NCBI RefSeq assembly: GCF_024171925.1
Contig: NZ_JAMTCO010000009.1
Coordinates: forward strand, 400,705-464,704
Length of the DNA stretch: 64,000 nucleotides
Direction of reading: 5' to 3'
From: Actinokineospora diospyrosa
GTDB taxonomy: Bacteria > Actinomycetota > Actinomycetes > Mycobacteriales > Pseudonocardiaceae
This document shows, piece by piece, positions 16,787-26,159 of the stretch. Both the position numbers and the translations under genes were made by a program. Position 1 is the stretch's first letter, and the number at the start of each line of letters is the position of its first letter. Under the pieces are notes generated by a model. The model was not told the origin of the DNA, ran no database searches, and saw nothing but the letters and a program-made list of their open reading frames with translations.

Positions 16787-18823
16787 GTGAGGGGATTGTT
16801 GGCCGCGCTGACGGTCTTGGTCGCCGCGCTGATCGGGGTGCTCACCAACCTCGTCACCGCGGAGGGGGCCGTGCCGGGGTGGTTGTGGGTCGCCTTCGGG
16901 TGCAGCGTCGCGGTGGCCGTCGCGCTCGGGGTGGCCGCCGCGGTGCGCGGTGCGGGCCCGGTCGCGCTGTTCGCGCCGTCGGTCGCCCTCGCCCGCCGCC
17001 ACGCCGCCCTGCGCAAGGCGGTCCGGCGGCTCTGGATCGACCAGCTGCTGCGCGAAGCGGTCGACCCGGTGTCGCGCTTCACCGTCCCGCTGTCCTACCA
17101 GCGCCTGGCCCCGCACACCTTCGGCGTCGCCCCGCCCTCGCGCCCGCGCGAGGTCGAACTGGGACGCTCGGTGCTCGACCTCTACGACGACGCCGACGGT
17201 CGGCTGCTCATCCTGGGCGGTCCCGGGTCCGGTAAGACGGTGCTGCTCCTGGAGTTGGCCGAGGCGTTGCTGGCCCGCGCCGAGGCGGTCACGGAGCCGG
17301 TGCCGCTGGTGCTGCACCTGTCGTCGTGGTCGGGCGGTTCGCTGGAGGGCTGGATCGCCGAGCAGACGCGGACCCACTACGGGCGGGCCGGGCTCTCGCG
17401 CAAGGCCGTGGCGCAGTGGCTGCGCGAGGGCATGCTGGTGCCTTTGCTCGATGGTCTAGACGAAGTCGATCCCGCGCGGCGCGACGGGTGCTTGGCCGCG
17501 ATCGCCGCGTTCGCCAACGACGCCGCGCACGCCGGGGTCGTGGTGACCAGTCGCGACGAGCTCGACGGTCCCAGCGGGCTCGTCGGCCAGACCCGGATCG
17601 GCGAACTGCCGGACGAGGTGGTGCGCCGGTACCTGCGGCATGTCAACACCGAACACCTGGCCCCCGAACACCTGGCCCCCGAACACCTCGCCGACGACGC
17701 GGAGTTCCGCGCGCTGCTGGCGACCCCGCTGATGCTCAGCACGGTGGGCGCGAACCTGCACGCGGTCGACCACGTCCGGCTCCCGACTACCGGCGACACC
17801 GAGCAAGCGCGCCGGGAACTCCTCGCCGCTTACGTCGCCGAGCTCCTGGCGCGGCCGCGGGCGCCGTTGTCGCGCCTGCGCCGGTACGGGGCCGAGGCGA
17901 TCCGCGCCTACCTCGCCCTCTTCGCCCGCAACACCGCGCCCGGCAGCGTGTTCTACCCCGACTTCATCGCCAGCCTCGCCGAGAACCCGGGACGCGTCCG
18001 CCAAGCGGTGCGCGTCGGCGCGGCGACCCTCACCGCCGCCACGACCTTCCTCGTCCTGGCCACGGTGGCGATGCCCGACGCCATGGCCGACGACGGCTGG
18101 TCCGGCGGCCTGGTCATGAGCGCCATCTTCGCCGCCGTCGTGTACTTCAACCACGACCCGCACGGCGCGCTGAGCACCCGGATCCGGTGGGCCATGGCGC
18201 CCGCCCGCGAGATGACCATGAAGTTCCTGGCCGGGGCGTGGGGACTCACCGGGATCCTGTTGCTGGGCGCCGCGATCGGCTTCGTCCGCGACACGATCGA
18301 CGACGGTCCGGTGCGCGCCTGGGAGTCCTGGGGGCTGCCCTTCCTCGGGATCTCGCCCCTGCAGCAGCTGATCACCGTCATCGCGCTCCCCGTGCTGATC
18401 GGCGCGCCCCTAGGATTCCTCGCGGGGTTGGTCGTCGGCCTCGCGGGCGCTCCGTCTGAGGCCCCCTCGCGTCCCATGGCCGCGACGCGGGCCTCGCGCG
18501 CCAACCTGTTCGCGGGCCTGGTCTTGGGCCCGGTTTGCGGTCTGCTGCTCGGTGCGGGCCTGGCCGCGCTGATCAACCCGCCGGACGCCTACGGCGGTGG
18601 GCTGCTGGCGGGGATCGTCTGCGGGAACCTGATCGCGCTGCGCTCCGGTGGTGCCGCGTACATCGCCTACCTCGCGACCCGCACTTCCCTTTCCCGTCAA
18701 GGGGTTCTCCCGTGGCGACTGCTCGCTTTCCTCGCCCAGGCCACGGACCGGCTCCTGCTCCGCCGCGCGGGCGGCGGTTTCCTGTTCCCGCACCGTCTCA
18801 TCCAGGAGTGCCTGGCCGGGTGA
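16787..18823 (+). CDS. NACHT-type NTPase with N- and C-terminal membrane helices
   Basis: About 678 residues. The start is uncertain; GTG 16787 is preferred because it places the first helix at the N-terminus and follows a GGGGG stretch. Two transmembrane helices (about 3-20 and 27-45) precede a STAND/NACHT ATPase. Walker A is LLILGGPGSGKTVLLLELAEALL (about residue 145), Walker B is LVPLLDGLDEVDP, sensor region VVVTSRDEL, and LLATPLMLSTVGANL closes the winged-helix region. The C-terminal third has at least five membrane helices. Bacterial NACHT proteins of this type act in defence or stress signalling. A perfect tandem EHLAPEHLAPEHLA sits after the ATPase. It lies divergent to the toxin cassette and has no enzymatic effector domain. 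Confidence 0.75.
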   Translation: MRGLLAALTVLVAALIGVLTNLVTAEGAVPGWLWVAFGCSVAVAVALGVAAAVRGAGPVALFAPSVALARRHAALRKAVRRLWIDQLLREAVDPVSRFTVPLSYQRLAPHTFGVAPPSRPREVELGRSVLDLYDDADGRLLILGGPGSGKTVLLLELAEALLARAEAVTEPVPLVLHLSSWSGGSLEGWIAEQTRTHYGRAGLSRKAVAQWLREGMLVPLLDGLDEVDPARRDGCLAAIAAFANDAAHAGVVVTSRDELDGPSGLVGQTRIGELPDEVVRRYLRHVNTEHLAPEHLAPEHLADDAEFRALLATPLMLSTVGANLHAVDHVRLPTTGDTEQARRELLAAYVAELLARPRAPLSRLRRYGAEAIRAYLALFARNTAPGSVFYPDFIASLAENPGRVRQAVRVGAATLTAATTFLVLATVAMPDAMADDGWSGGLVMSAIFAAVVYFNHDPHGALSTRIRWAMAPAREMTMKFLAGAWGLTGILLLGAAIGFVRDTIDDGPVRAWESWGLPFLGISPLQQLITVIALPVLIGAPLGFLAGLVVGLAGAPSEAPSRPMAATRASRANLFAGLVLGPVCGLLLGAGLAALINPPDAYGGGLLAGIVCGNLIALRSGGAAYIAYLATRTSLSRQGVLPWRLLAFLAQATDRLLLRRAGGGFLFPHRLIQECLAG

Positions 18824-19045
18824 TTGTCCGGTTCACTCACCAGGCGGTGCTGTTCACAACGCGGTGAACGGGCCAGGAATGTTGTCCGGCGCGCGATCCC
18901 GGCCCGGTGGCGGGCGGTGAACGCTCACAGGCCGCCGCTTGGCAACGGGCGGGCGTTGTCCCCGGTGGGTGGGCGCGCGACGGTGGGGGAGTCCGCCGTC
19001 CGGCCGCGGCGGACCGGAAGTCCTTCCCCTGCAAGGAGAACACTC

Positions 19046-19705
19046 GTGAATCGAACATTCCTCCGGCGCGGCCTGCCGTGCGCGGTGGCCGCGGTGCTCG
19101 CCGTCGTGGTGACACCGTCGCACGCGGTCGCCACCGGGTTCACCGCGCCGCACGGGCTGATCGGGTCCGCCGACAACGCCGTGGTCCGCGAGATCGCGCC
19201 CGTCCGTTCCGCCATCAGCGCCCCCGCCGCGGCGAAGAAGCTCAACTACACCCAGCAGGTGCAGCAACAGGACCAGTGGTGCTGGGCGGCGACCGGGTCC
19301 AGCATCGAGCGGACCCTCGGCTCCACCGTGTCGCAGCAGTCGTTCTGCGCGGCGGGCAAGGGGTCCGGCGGGTACTGCCGCAACGAGGCGGCCGAGATCT
19401 ACGAGATCGTCCGCGGCTTCCGGGGCACCGGGTTCAGCGCCCAGGACGCCAACGGGACGATCAGCTACGCCTCGATCACCAAGCAGATCGACGCGGGCAT
19501 CCCGCACCTCACCGGCATCTACTGGACCTCCGGCGGCGGGCACGCCGAGGTGATCTACGGCTACGACTCGACCAACAAGACCATCATGGTCGGTGACCCG
19601 TGGCCGACCTACCAGCGGTACCAGACCTGGTCCTACAACCGGTACCTCAGCAACGGCCAGTTCCGCTGGGGCGACACCATCGTCAACATCACGAAGGCGG
19701 GGTAG
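19046..19705 (+). CDS. Secreted papain-like cysteine protease
   Basis: A 219-residue exported protein starting at GTG 19046 behind AAGGAGAAC. Residues 1-28 form a signal peptide (RR near the start, hydrophobic core, cleavage near SHA-VA). The mature part shows QQDQWCWAATGSSI with Cys79 and the oxyanion Gln just before it, GGGHAEVIYGY with His166, and MVGDPWP with Asp184, the arrangement of C39-like/papain_C (AvrRpt2-like) peptidases. Cys101 and Cys111 may form a disulphide. The gene is followed 3 bp later by a membrane-anchored secreted protein, an association that suggests a substrate, inhibitor or anchor. The substrate is unknown. Confidence 0.8.
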   Translation: MNRTFLRRGLPCAVAAVLAVVVTPSHAVATGFTAPHGLIGSADNAVVREIAPVRSAISAPAAAKKLNYTQQVQQQDQWCWAATGSSIERTLGSTVSQQSFCAAGKGSGGYCRNEAAEIYEIVRGFRGTGFSAQDANGTISYASITKQIDAGIPHLTGIYWTSGGGHAEVIYGYDSTNKTIMVGDPWPTYQRYQTWSYNRYLSNGQFRWGDTIVNITKAG

Positions 19706-19708
19706 GAC

Positions 19709-20395
19709 GTGGTCGTGGCCTGCCGGATGGTGCTCGCCTTGGTCTTGGCGCTCTTCCTCGCCACGCCCGCCGCGGCGCGCGCCCCGGTGCCCCCGCCGCC
19801 GGACCTGACCGCGGCGCTCGACGCCGCCAGGACCCCGGCCGCGATCAGCATGGCGCGGACCAACCTCCGGCAGGTCCACGGCACCGAGCCGACCACCATC
19901 AGCATCGCCGACCGCGGGATCCCCGCCTACGTCCTGAACCCCGACTTCGTGCGCGGCGTCCCCGGCGCCCCGGCCGGTGTCCTGCAGTACATCGCGGTGA
20001 CCGCCACCGCAGGCTCCGGCGACCGGGTGACCCTGCGCGCCAGCCAAGACCCCACCGGCGCCTGGGGAGTCGACAGCGCCTTCTCCGGCAACGACGAGGA
20101 AGTGCTCAGCGCGCGGCTGGCCCCCGGCTCGGTCTTGCTCAACGAACCGCAGATCAACGGTTGGTACGAGCTCAAGCCCGCGGGCGTCGTCCTGCTCCAG
20201 GCCAGCCTGCCGCAATCCCCGGTGGGCACCCTGATCCCGCTCGCCGACTACCAGACCCAGGTCGGCACCCGCTACGGCGAAACGCTTTCCCCCAAGCCCC
20301 CACCCGCCGAGTCATCCTGGACGGCCCCTGTCGTCGTCACCGCCGCTGCTCTCTTGGTTGCCTTCGTCCTCTTTAGACGTTTGAGGTCTGCATAG
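19709..20395 (+). CDS. Secreted, C-terminally anchored partner of the cysteine protease
   Basis: 228 residues from GTG 19709, three bases after the protease stop. It has a signal peptide (MVLALVLALFLATPAAARA), an extracellular domain of about 165 residues that is probably beta-rich (VLQYIAVTATAGSGDRVTLRAS), a Pro-rich spacer and a C-terminal transmembrane helix (about 203-219) ended by FRRLRSA. It would sit on the outer face of the membrane with the protease partner. I do not recognise the family. The tail contains no LPxTG motif, so anchoring is through the helix. Co-transcription with the protease is the only functional hint; a substrate-presenting or inhibitory role would both be consistent. 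Confidence 0.65.
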   Translation: MVVACRMVLALVLALFLATPAAARAPVPPPPDLTAALDAARTPAAISMARTNLRQVHGTEPTTISIADRGIPAYVLNPDFVRGVPGAPAGVLQYIAVTATAGSGDRVTLRASQDPTGAWGVDSAFSGNDEEVLSARLAPGSVLLNEPQINGWYELKPAGVVLLQASLPQSPVGTLIPLADYQTQVGTRYGETLSPKPPPAESSWTAPVVVTAAALLVAFVLFRRLRSA

Positions 20396-20579
20396 GTCTC
20401 ACCGGGTCGAACGCGCGGGCAACCGGCTCGATCTCGGCCAACCCCTGCGCTGGAACCCTGGCGCACCATCGCCTCCACGTCCAACCCCGACGCGCCATCC
20501 GGCTGTTCGCGCGGGATGTCCGCGTGCCCGGCGTACCGCGTGGTCCCGGTGAGAACATGCACCACCATTTAGAACAACG

Positions 20580-22792
20580 TCACGTCGGGCCTGGGCCGCC
20601 ACGGTACATGTCCACCGTGGTCGCGAGGAGATCGAGCTGGCGCTGAACCCGCTCCACGTCAGCGTCACGGCCCTGTTCCCGGTACAACCGCAGTGCCTCC
20701 CGCCAAACCTCGCGCGCCTGCGCGTGTTGTCCGAGCGCGGCATGGGGGTGGCCCACGTTGTCGAGAGTGCCTGCGATCTGGTAGCTCTGGCCGTCTGCCC
20801 GGAGCAGGGTGAGCGAGCGGTGGTAGTACTCGACGGCTCGCCTGTCGTCGCCGGTGCTGTGGGCGATGAACCCCAGGCTGTCCAGGGCGGCCGCTTCGCC
20901 GTCGTGGTCGTGGTGGTGCTGGTGCGAGGTGAGCGCGGCCTGGCAGTGCTCGCGCGCGGTGTCGAAGTCACCCAGGCGCGCGGCGAACCAGCCCACCGCG
21001 TTGAGCGCGTCGGCCTCCCAATCCGACTGGTCGAGAGTTCGGTAGAGGTCGAGGGCGCGCACGGCGTGGTCCAAGGCCGCCGGTTGTCCCCCCGCCGTCC
21101 CCAGTCGGCCGCGAGCACCTGGTGCGTGTGCGCCTGTTCAGCGGCGTCGTGTTGGCGCACGGCCAGGACGAGGGCCTGGTCCAGGTGTTCTGTCGCCTCC
21201 TCGTGCAGGTTCAGCCGCGAGCAGACGCGGCCGAGGAGCTGATGGGTGTGGATGCGGGCGGCGGGGTCGGGCAGGTGGGCGGCGGCCTCCAGCGCGGCTC
21301 GCCACGCGTCGAGCGCGTCGCGTCGCGCCCCCTGCCGGATGAGGAAGGTGTCCAACGCCCAGGCGAGGTACCAGACGACGTGGTGGCGGCCGAGGGCGAC
21401 GGCGGCACGCTGGGTGGCGAGGAGGTTCGCTTGCTCGGCCGCCAACCAGGCCGTCGCGGCCGCGGCGTCGGGCAACGCGTGCGGGCGGACACCGTCCACC
21501 GGCGGATCCGGTCGCAGCAGCGGGCGGTAGGGGGCCAAGAGGCGGTCAGCGGTGTGCGCGGTGTGCAGGTAGAAGTCCATTGCCCGCGCCGTAGCCCGTG
21601 CTCGCAGTTCGTCGGGCAGGTCGGTCGTCGCGGCGTAGTCGCGGACTAGATCGTGCATCACGTAGCGTCCGAGGGGTCGGTGTTCGATCAGGGACGCTTC
21701 CGCCAAGGCGGACAGCGCCGCTCGGGTGCGATCCGGCGATCGGGCCATGAGGGCGGCCACGGCGGGCAGGGTGGTGTCCAAGCCCGGGGCGATGCCCAGC
21801 AACCCGAACAGAGTGCGTTGCTCGTCGGTCAGGTGGTGCAGGGACCAGGACAGGACGGTGGGCAGGCTGGCGTCGGGATCAGCGGAGTCCAAGGCGCCCA
21901 GGCCGAAGTCGCGCAGTTCAGTGACCAGATCACCGAGCAGAGCGGGATGGGTGCGGATGCGCGCGGCGATCAAGCCGAGTGCCAGTGGGAGCCCACCGCA
22001 CAGACCGACCAACTCGGTGATCAGCCGCTCGGACTCGGGGGTGTTGTCGTCGAGAGCGGCCGCGAGCAGGGTGCGGGCTTCGTCGTCGGTGAGCACGTCG
22101 ACGCGAACGGGATGGGCGCTGTGGCGAGCGATGAGGCTGCGGAGCCGGTCGCGGCTGGTGATCAGGACGGTGCAGGTGTCGCCACCGGGCAGGAGCGGGA
22201 CGACCTGGTCGGGTGCGGCCGCGTTGTCGAGCAGGATGAGCTTCCGCTTGCCAGTGGTGTGGGTGCGGTACAGGGCGGCTCGGGCGTCGAGGTCCGCGGG
22301 GTGGTGGTCGCGGTCGACGCCGAGTGCGGCCAGGAAGTCGCCCAGCACGTCGGCGGCGTCGCGGGGTTCGCCGGGGCTGAAACCGCGCAGGTCGACGGCG
22401 AGTTGCCCGTCGGGGAAGTGGGCGAGGTTGCGGTGGGCCCAGGCCAAGGCGAGTCAGGTCTTGCCGATGCCGCCGGTGCCGCCGATCGCGGAGATCACCA
22501 CCGTCTCGGCCTCCCGCTCCCGATCGGGTGTGGCGCGGCGGTCGAGTTCGGCCAGGAGGTCGAGGCGACCGACGAACCCCCGGGGTGCCGAGGGCAACTG
22601 CCGTGGCAGCGGTGGGACGGGCGGAGCGGGGTGGGTATGGAACTCGACGGTCCCGATTGTGTGAGCCTGTACCGCGTGCGCCACGGTCGTGGCGATCACC
22701 GCGTTCCGCACCTCGACCGCGACTCCCGGCGGCTGTCCGGCCGCCTTGGTCGCGTCATCGCTGTGCTCCCTGTGCTGGCCCTCGACCGCCAC
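20580..22792 (-). pseudogene. Broken NB-ARC/TPR STAND regulator (AfsR-like)
   Basis: The reading frame from 22792 encodes a short N-terminal VQxxxIGxVxFH motif and then the NB-ARC P-loop (VVISAIGGTGGIGKT). It meets TGA immediately after GKT, at 22451-22453, where homologues have Trp or another residue. The same frame then continues with ALAWAHRNLAHFPDGQLAVDLRGFSPGEPRDAADVLGDFL, LDNAAAPDQVVPLLPGGDTCTVLITSRDRL and a winged-helix region. Near 21085-21100 coding switches by one base: the TPR part (DHAVRALDLYRTLDQSDWEADALNAVGWFAARLGDFDTAREH) is in another frame to 20580. A nonsense change plus a frameshift argue for a true pseudogene. The intact protein would have been an ATP-driven transcription or signalling switch. 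No BTAD/DNA-binding domain is visible. Confidence 0.8.
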
Positions 22793-22984
22793 CGCCCACC
22801 TCCGCTGCCCTGGAGGGCCCTGACACTACGAGTCGATCACCAACCCGTCCCGGACATCGAACGCCCACCACCCGCACGGACGCGTTCGCCGGATGTCACC
22901 CGCCGCTGGTCCTGGGGGCGGGCCCGACCCAGAACGTTGGCCGTGCGCGGGTGTATCGAGACGTGGTCGGGGTTGCGGGGCGGG

Positions 22985-23416
22985 CTAGTTGACCTTGTCC
23001 CCGTACACGTGGTCCACCGTCATCGTCATCAGGACCCGGCGGTCGGACACCATGACCGCGCGGTATTCGGCCCAGTCCGGGTGTTCCCCGGCCGCCAGCC
23101 GGTAGTAGGCCACGAGGGCGTCCACCTCCGGGCCGCCGGGGTCGGTCCCCGGCCCGACCAGGGTCGCCACCCCCTCCGCGGTCGCCCACGACCAGCCGTC
23201 CGCGCTGGTGACCTGCAGCGTCGCCCGCGGGTCGCGGCGGAGGTTGACCGTCTTCGCCCGGCCCTCGGTCATCGACACGTGGATGACCCCCGCCGCCGGG
23301 TCGTAGAAGGGCATGACCGGGGACAGTTGCGGGCGGCCGTCGGACTTGATGGTGGCCAGGACGCCGAGCCTGCTGGTGGCGAGCAGGTCACGGGGGTCGA
23401 ACCGGGTGGTCGTCAT
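22985..23416 (-). CDS. PPOX-class (probable F420-dependent) oxidoreductase
   Basis: 143 residues of the split-barrel flavin/F420-binding fold: LLATSRLGVLATIKSDGRPQLSPVMPFYD with the cofactor-phosphate loop, MTEGRAKTVNLRRDPRATLQV, and a terminal RVLMTMTVDHVYGDKVN. The pattern and size match the TIGR03618-like F420-dependent Rv1155 group of actinobacteria. ATG 23416 agrees with the normal N-terminus, though no strong ribosome site precedes it and an upstream TTG at 23470 cannot be excluded. It is divergent from the kinase gene. The substrate is unknown; relatives reduce F420-linked or biliverdin-like compounds. Confidence 0.8.
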   Translation of the reverse strand: MTTTRFDPRDLLATSRLGVLATIKSDGRPQLSPVMPFYDPAAGVIHVSMTEGRAKTVNLRRDPRATLQVTSADGWSWATAEGVATLVGPGTDPGGPEVDALVAYYRLAAGEHPDWAEYRAVMVSDRRVLMTMTVDHVYGDKVN

Positions 23417-23484
23417 GTAGGTGAGCAAGTCCGGGCGCGCGGGGGCTATTCCCCGGCACTTGATCAACAAGGCATGCTGGACCG

Positions 23485-24681
23485 ATGGCTGAACGCGTGC
23501 TGGCCGAGCGGTACCGCCTCGACGGCGTGTTGGGTGTCGGCGGGGTGGCGCGGGTCTACCTGGGCACGGATCTGCGGCTGGGCCGCGCCGTCGCGGTCAA
23601 GGTGTTCCGCGCGGACTCCGACGACGAGCAGGTGCGGCGGTTCGAGACCGAGGTGCGCATCCTCGCCGGGCTGGAGCACCCCGCGCTCGTGCCCATCCAC
23701 GACTCCGGCGTCCACGACGGGCACCCGTTCCTGGTGTTGCGCCTGGTCGAGGGCAGCACGCTGCGGCGGGAGATCGAGAACGGCCCGCTGCCGCTCGAGC
23801 GGGTCCGCGCGCTGGGCGCCCGGCTGGCGACCGCGCTCGCCCACGTGCACGGCCACGGCGTGGTCCACCGGGACGTGAAGCCGTCCAACATCCTGCTCGA
23901 CGGGCGGGGGGAGGCGGTGCTGGCCGACTTCGGGCTGGCCCGGCTGGTCGACTCACCCCGGCTGACCAGCAGCGACCGGATGACCGGCACCGCGGCCTAC
24001 CTCGCGCCCGAGCAGGTCACCGGCGCCGAGGTCGGCTTCCCCGCTGACGTCTACGCGCTGGGCCTGGTGCTGCTGGAGTGCCTCACCGGCACCCGGGAGT
24101 ACGAGGGCGGCGGCGTGGAGACGGCCCTCGCCCGCCTCCACCGCCCGCCGCGGGTACCCCGGGACCTACCGGACGAGCTCGTCCGGTTGCTGCTGCTGAT
24201 GACCGCCCTACCCGCGCGCCGACGGCCCACCGCGGCCAAGTGCGCCCAGCTGCTGGCCGCCGCCCCGCCCACCGACCCGGTTCGACCGCGCCGCCGGTGG
24301 GCACCGCTGGTCGGGGCCTCGGCCGTGGTGGTCGTCGCGGCGATCTGCTGGGCGTCCACCGCCGACACGACCCTGCGGCAGCCCGCGGCACCCGCGGGCC
24401 CACCCATCCCCACCGCGACCCCGACCACCCAGCCCACGGACGCCACGTGGCAACCGCCCACCGAGCAGGCGCCCACGACGGAGCGGCCGCTCACGACCGA
24501 CCAGGAGCCCGCGGTCGAGCAACCGCCCACGTCCGACCAGGCGACCACGACCGATCAGACAACTACAGCCGACCAGGCGACCACGGCCGAGCGCCCCGCG
24601 GTCACACCCGCGAGCGCCCCGCCGCCGCTACCCGATCGCGCGGACAAACCGGCCAAGAAGCCCAAGCACAAGGACGGCTGA
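23485..24681 (+). CDS. Membrane Ser/Thr protein kinase (PknB-type)
   Basis: A 398-residue Hanks-type kinase. The Gly loop is LGVGGVARVYLGT, Lys39 in VAVKV is the ATP Lys, HRDVKPSN gives catalytic Asp130, DFG gives Asp148, and GTAAYLAPEQ is the P+1 loop. An RRRWAPLVGASAVVVVAAICW helix (about residues 272-293) spans the membrane. The outer tail of about 105 residues is low-complexity Thr/Pro/Gln with repeated DQATTTDQTTT-like units, ending in a Lys-rich KKPKHKDG. No PASTA domain is present, so the extracellular part is a wall-embedded stalk rather than a ligand-binding module. Ser/Thr kinases of this type regulate growth and secondary metabolism. It converges on the chemoreceptor gene. Confidence 0.9.
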   Translation: MAERVLAERYRLDGVLGVGGVARVYLGTDLRLGRAVAVKVFRADSDDEQVRRFETEVRILAGLEHPALVPIHDSGVHDGHPFLVLRLVEGSTLRREIENGPLPLERVRALGARLATALAHVHGHGVVHRDVKPSNILLDGRGEAVLADFGLARLVDSPRLTSSDRMTGTAAYLAPEQVTGAEVGFPADVYALGLVLLECLTGTREYEGGGVETALARLHRPPRVPRDLPDELVRLLLLMTALPARRRPTAAKCAQLLAAAPPTDPVRPRRRWAPLVGASAVVVVAAICWASTADTTLRQPAAPAGPPIPTATPTTQPTDATWQPPTEQAPTTERPLTTDQEPAVEQPPTSDQATTTDQTTTADQATTAERPAVTPASAPPPLPDRADKPAKKPKHKDG

Positions 24682-24689
24682 CCCGTCGG

Positions 24690-26009
24690 TCAGTCCAGGA
24701 CGGACGCGGAGAGCTGGTCGAGCCCGGCCAGCACCTCGCGCGCGGCCTTCGTGGCCCGCGACAGCTGGTCGGTGACCTCGGTGAGGACCTGAGACTGCTG
24801 CTCCACCGCGCTCGCGATGTCCAACTGGGTGTCACGCACGGTGTCGATGACCGCGATCGTGGAGTCGAAACTGCGGGTGACCTCACCCGTGGAGGTGACG
24901 ATGGTGTTGATGACGCCCTCGACCCGGCCGACCGACGACGAGGTGGCGTTGGCCAGCGCCCGCACCTCGTTCGCCACGACCGCGAAACCCTTGCCCATCT
25001 CACCAGCGCGGGCCGCCTCGATGGCCGCGTTGAGCGAGAGCAGGTTGGTCTGCTCGGCGAGATCGGCGATCATGCCGTTGACGTCGGCGATCTCGCCGAC
25101 CGACTGCTCGAGCCTGGTGACCTGGCCCGCCGAGTGCCGGGCGGTGCTCTGCCCCTCACCCGCGGTGGCCGCGGCGTCCACGGCGCGCCGGGCGATCTCC
25201 TGGATCGCGGTGGACAGCGTCGCGAGCTCGGCGTCGACCACGGCGACCGCGTCGATCGCGGCCCGCGCCCCCACCCCGATCGCGGCGGCGTCGCTGGCGA
25301 GCCGGGCACCGCGCTCGGCGATGCGGGTCGCGCGCTGCTGCTCGACCTCCGCGGCCCGCGCCTTGGCCTCGACCTCGGCCGCCTGCAGGTCCTCGCGCTC
25401 GCGCTGGGTGCGCGCCGCCAGCTCCTGCGCCTCGCGCTCGGTGAGCTCGGCGAAGTGCCAGAACGAGATGATCCCGATGGACTCCAGGATCGCCAGCCCG
25501 GCGTGCACGGCCACCATGACCATGGCCTCACCCACCGACATCGACACCGCCATCGGCATCCCGGCGCCCATGTCCATGTGCGACATCCCGAACACCGCCT
25601 CCGGAGCGACGATCCCGAGCAGCCCGTGGTGCAGGATGATGATGACCACGGCGATCACCAGCGGTTCCCACTGCTGGTAGAGCGCCACGAAGGCCAGGAT
25701 CGCGTAGAGGTGGATGTGCGCGGCCATCTCGCCGCCCGAGAGCTCGATCGCCACGAACGTGCTGGCGATGAGCCCGATGCTGGTCAGGTTCGCCTTGTGC
25801 CTGTGCACGGAGCTCAGCGCGGCCAGCGCGGCGAACAGCCCGACCCCCAGCGGCAGCACCCACGCCTCCCACAGGGGGCGCGGCCCGAGCAGCCCGAGCA
25901 CCGCCAAGGCGGGCACGTGCAGCCAGAGCAAGACGGTGACGATCCGGTGGCGGGCCGCCCAGGACTCGGCGGTCAGCTGAGCCCCGCGGGGCAGGCGCAA
26001 TGAACTCAC
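24690..26009 (-). CDS. Methyl-accepting chemotaxis protein with multi-helix membrane sensor
   Basis: 439 residues. The N-terminal 195 residues contain about six membrane helices ([70 protein letters not shown]) instead of a periplasmic sensor. A coiled linker rich in Ala/Glu/Arg and no clear HAMP follow. The signalling hairpin tip is [39 protein letters not shown], fully typical of MCPs, and [14 protein letters not shown]-like helices complete the bundle. His-rich motifs ([21 protein letters not shown]) in membrane loops could bind metal or haem. An intact chemoreceptor implies a motile stage or a kinase of the Che type elsewhere; no che or fli gene is in the window. Confidence 0.85.
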   Translation of the reverse strand: MSSLRLPRGAQLTAESWAARHRIVTVLLWLHVPALAVLGLLGPRPLWEAWVLPLGVGLFAALAALSSVHRHKANLTSIGLIASTFVAIELSGGEMAAHIHLYAILAFVALYQQWEPLVIAVVIIILHHGLLGIVAPEAVFGMSHMDMGAGMPMAVSMSVGEAMVMVAVHAGLAILESIGIISFWHFAELTEREAQELAARTQREREDLQAAEVEAKARAAEVEQQRATRIAERGARLASDAAAIGVGARAAIDAVAVVDAELATLSTAIQEIARRAVDAAATAGEGQSTARHSAGQVTRLEQSVGEIADVNGMIADLAEQTNLLSLNAAIEAARAGEMGKGFAVVANEVRALANATSSSVGRVEGVINTIVTSTGEVTRSFDSTIAVIDTVRDTQLDIASAVEQQSQVLTEVTDQLSRATKAAREVLAGLDQLSASVLD

Positions 26010-26159
26010 GACGGCACATTTCGGCAGCTAGACCCCCCACGTGAGCTCTTCCCGCCGCGCCTCCGGGTGAAGCACGCTGCATCTCGCCGACCTGGCGGTT
26101 CGTCCGGAGTACTGCTGACCCCGGCCGTGCCCGCTGCTGCTGATCTTGCTGTGAGGTAG

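Noticed and set aside
20399-22447. A complete 682-residue protein in the STAND region
   Set aside because: It starts after the P-loop and its last 200 residues are in the wrong frame for the TPR domain. The pseudogene call explains the sequence better.
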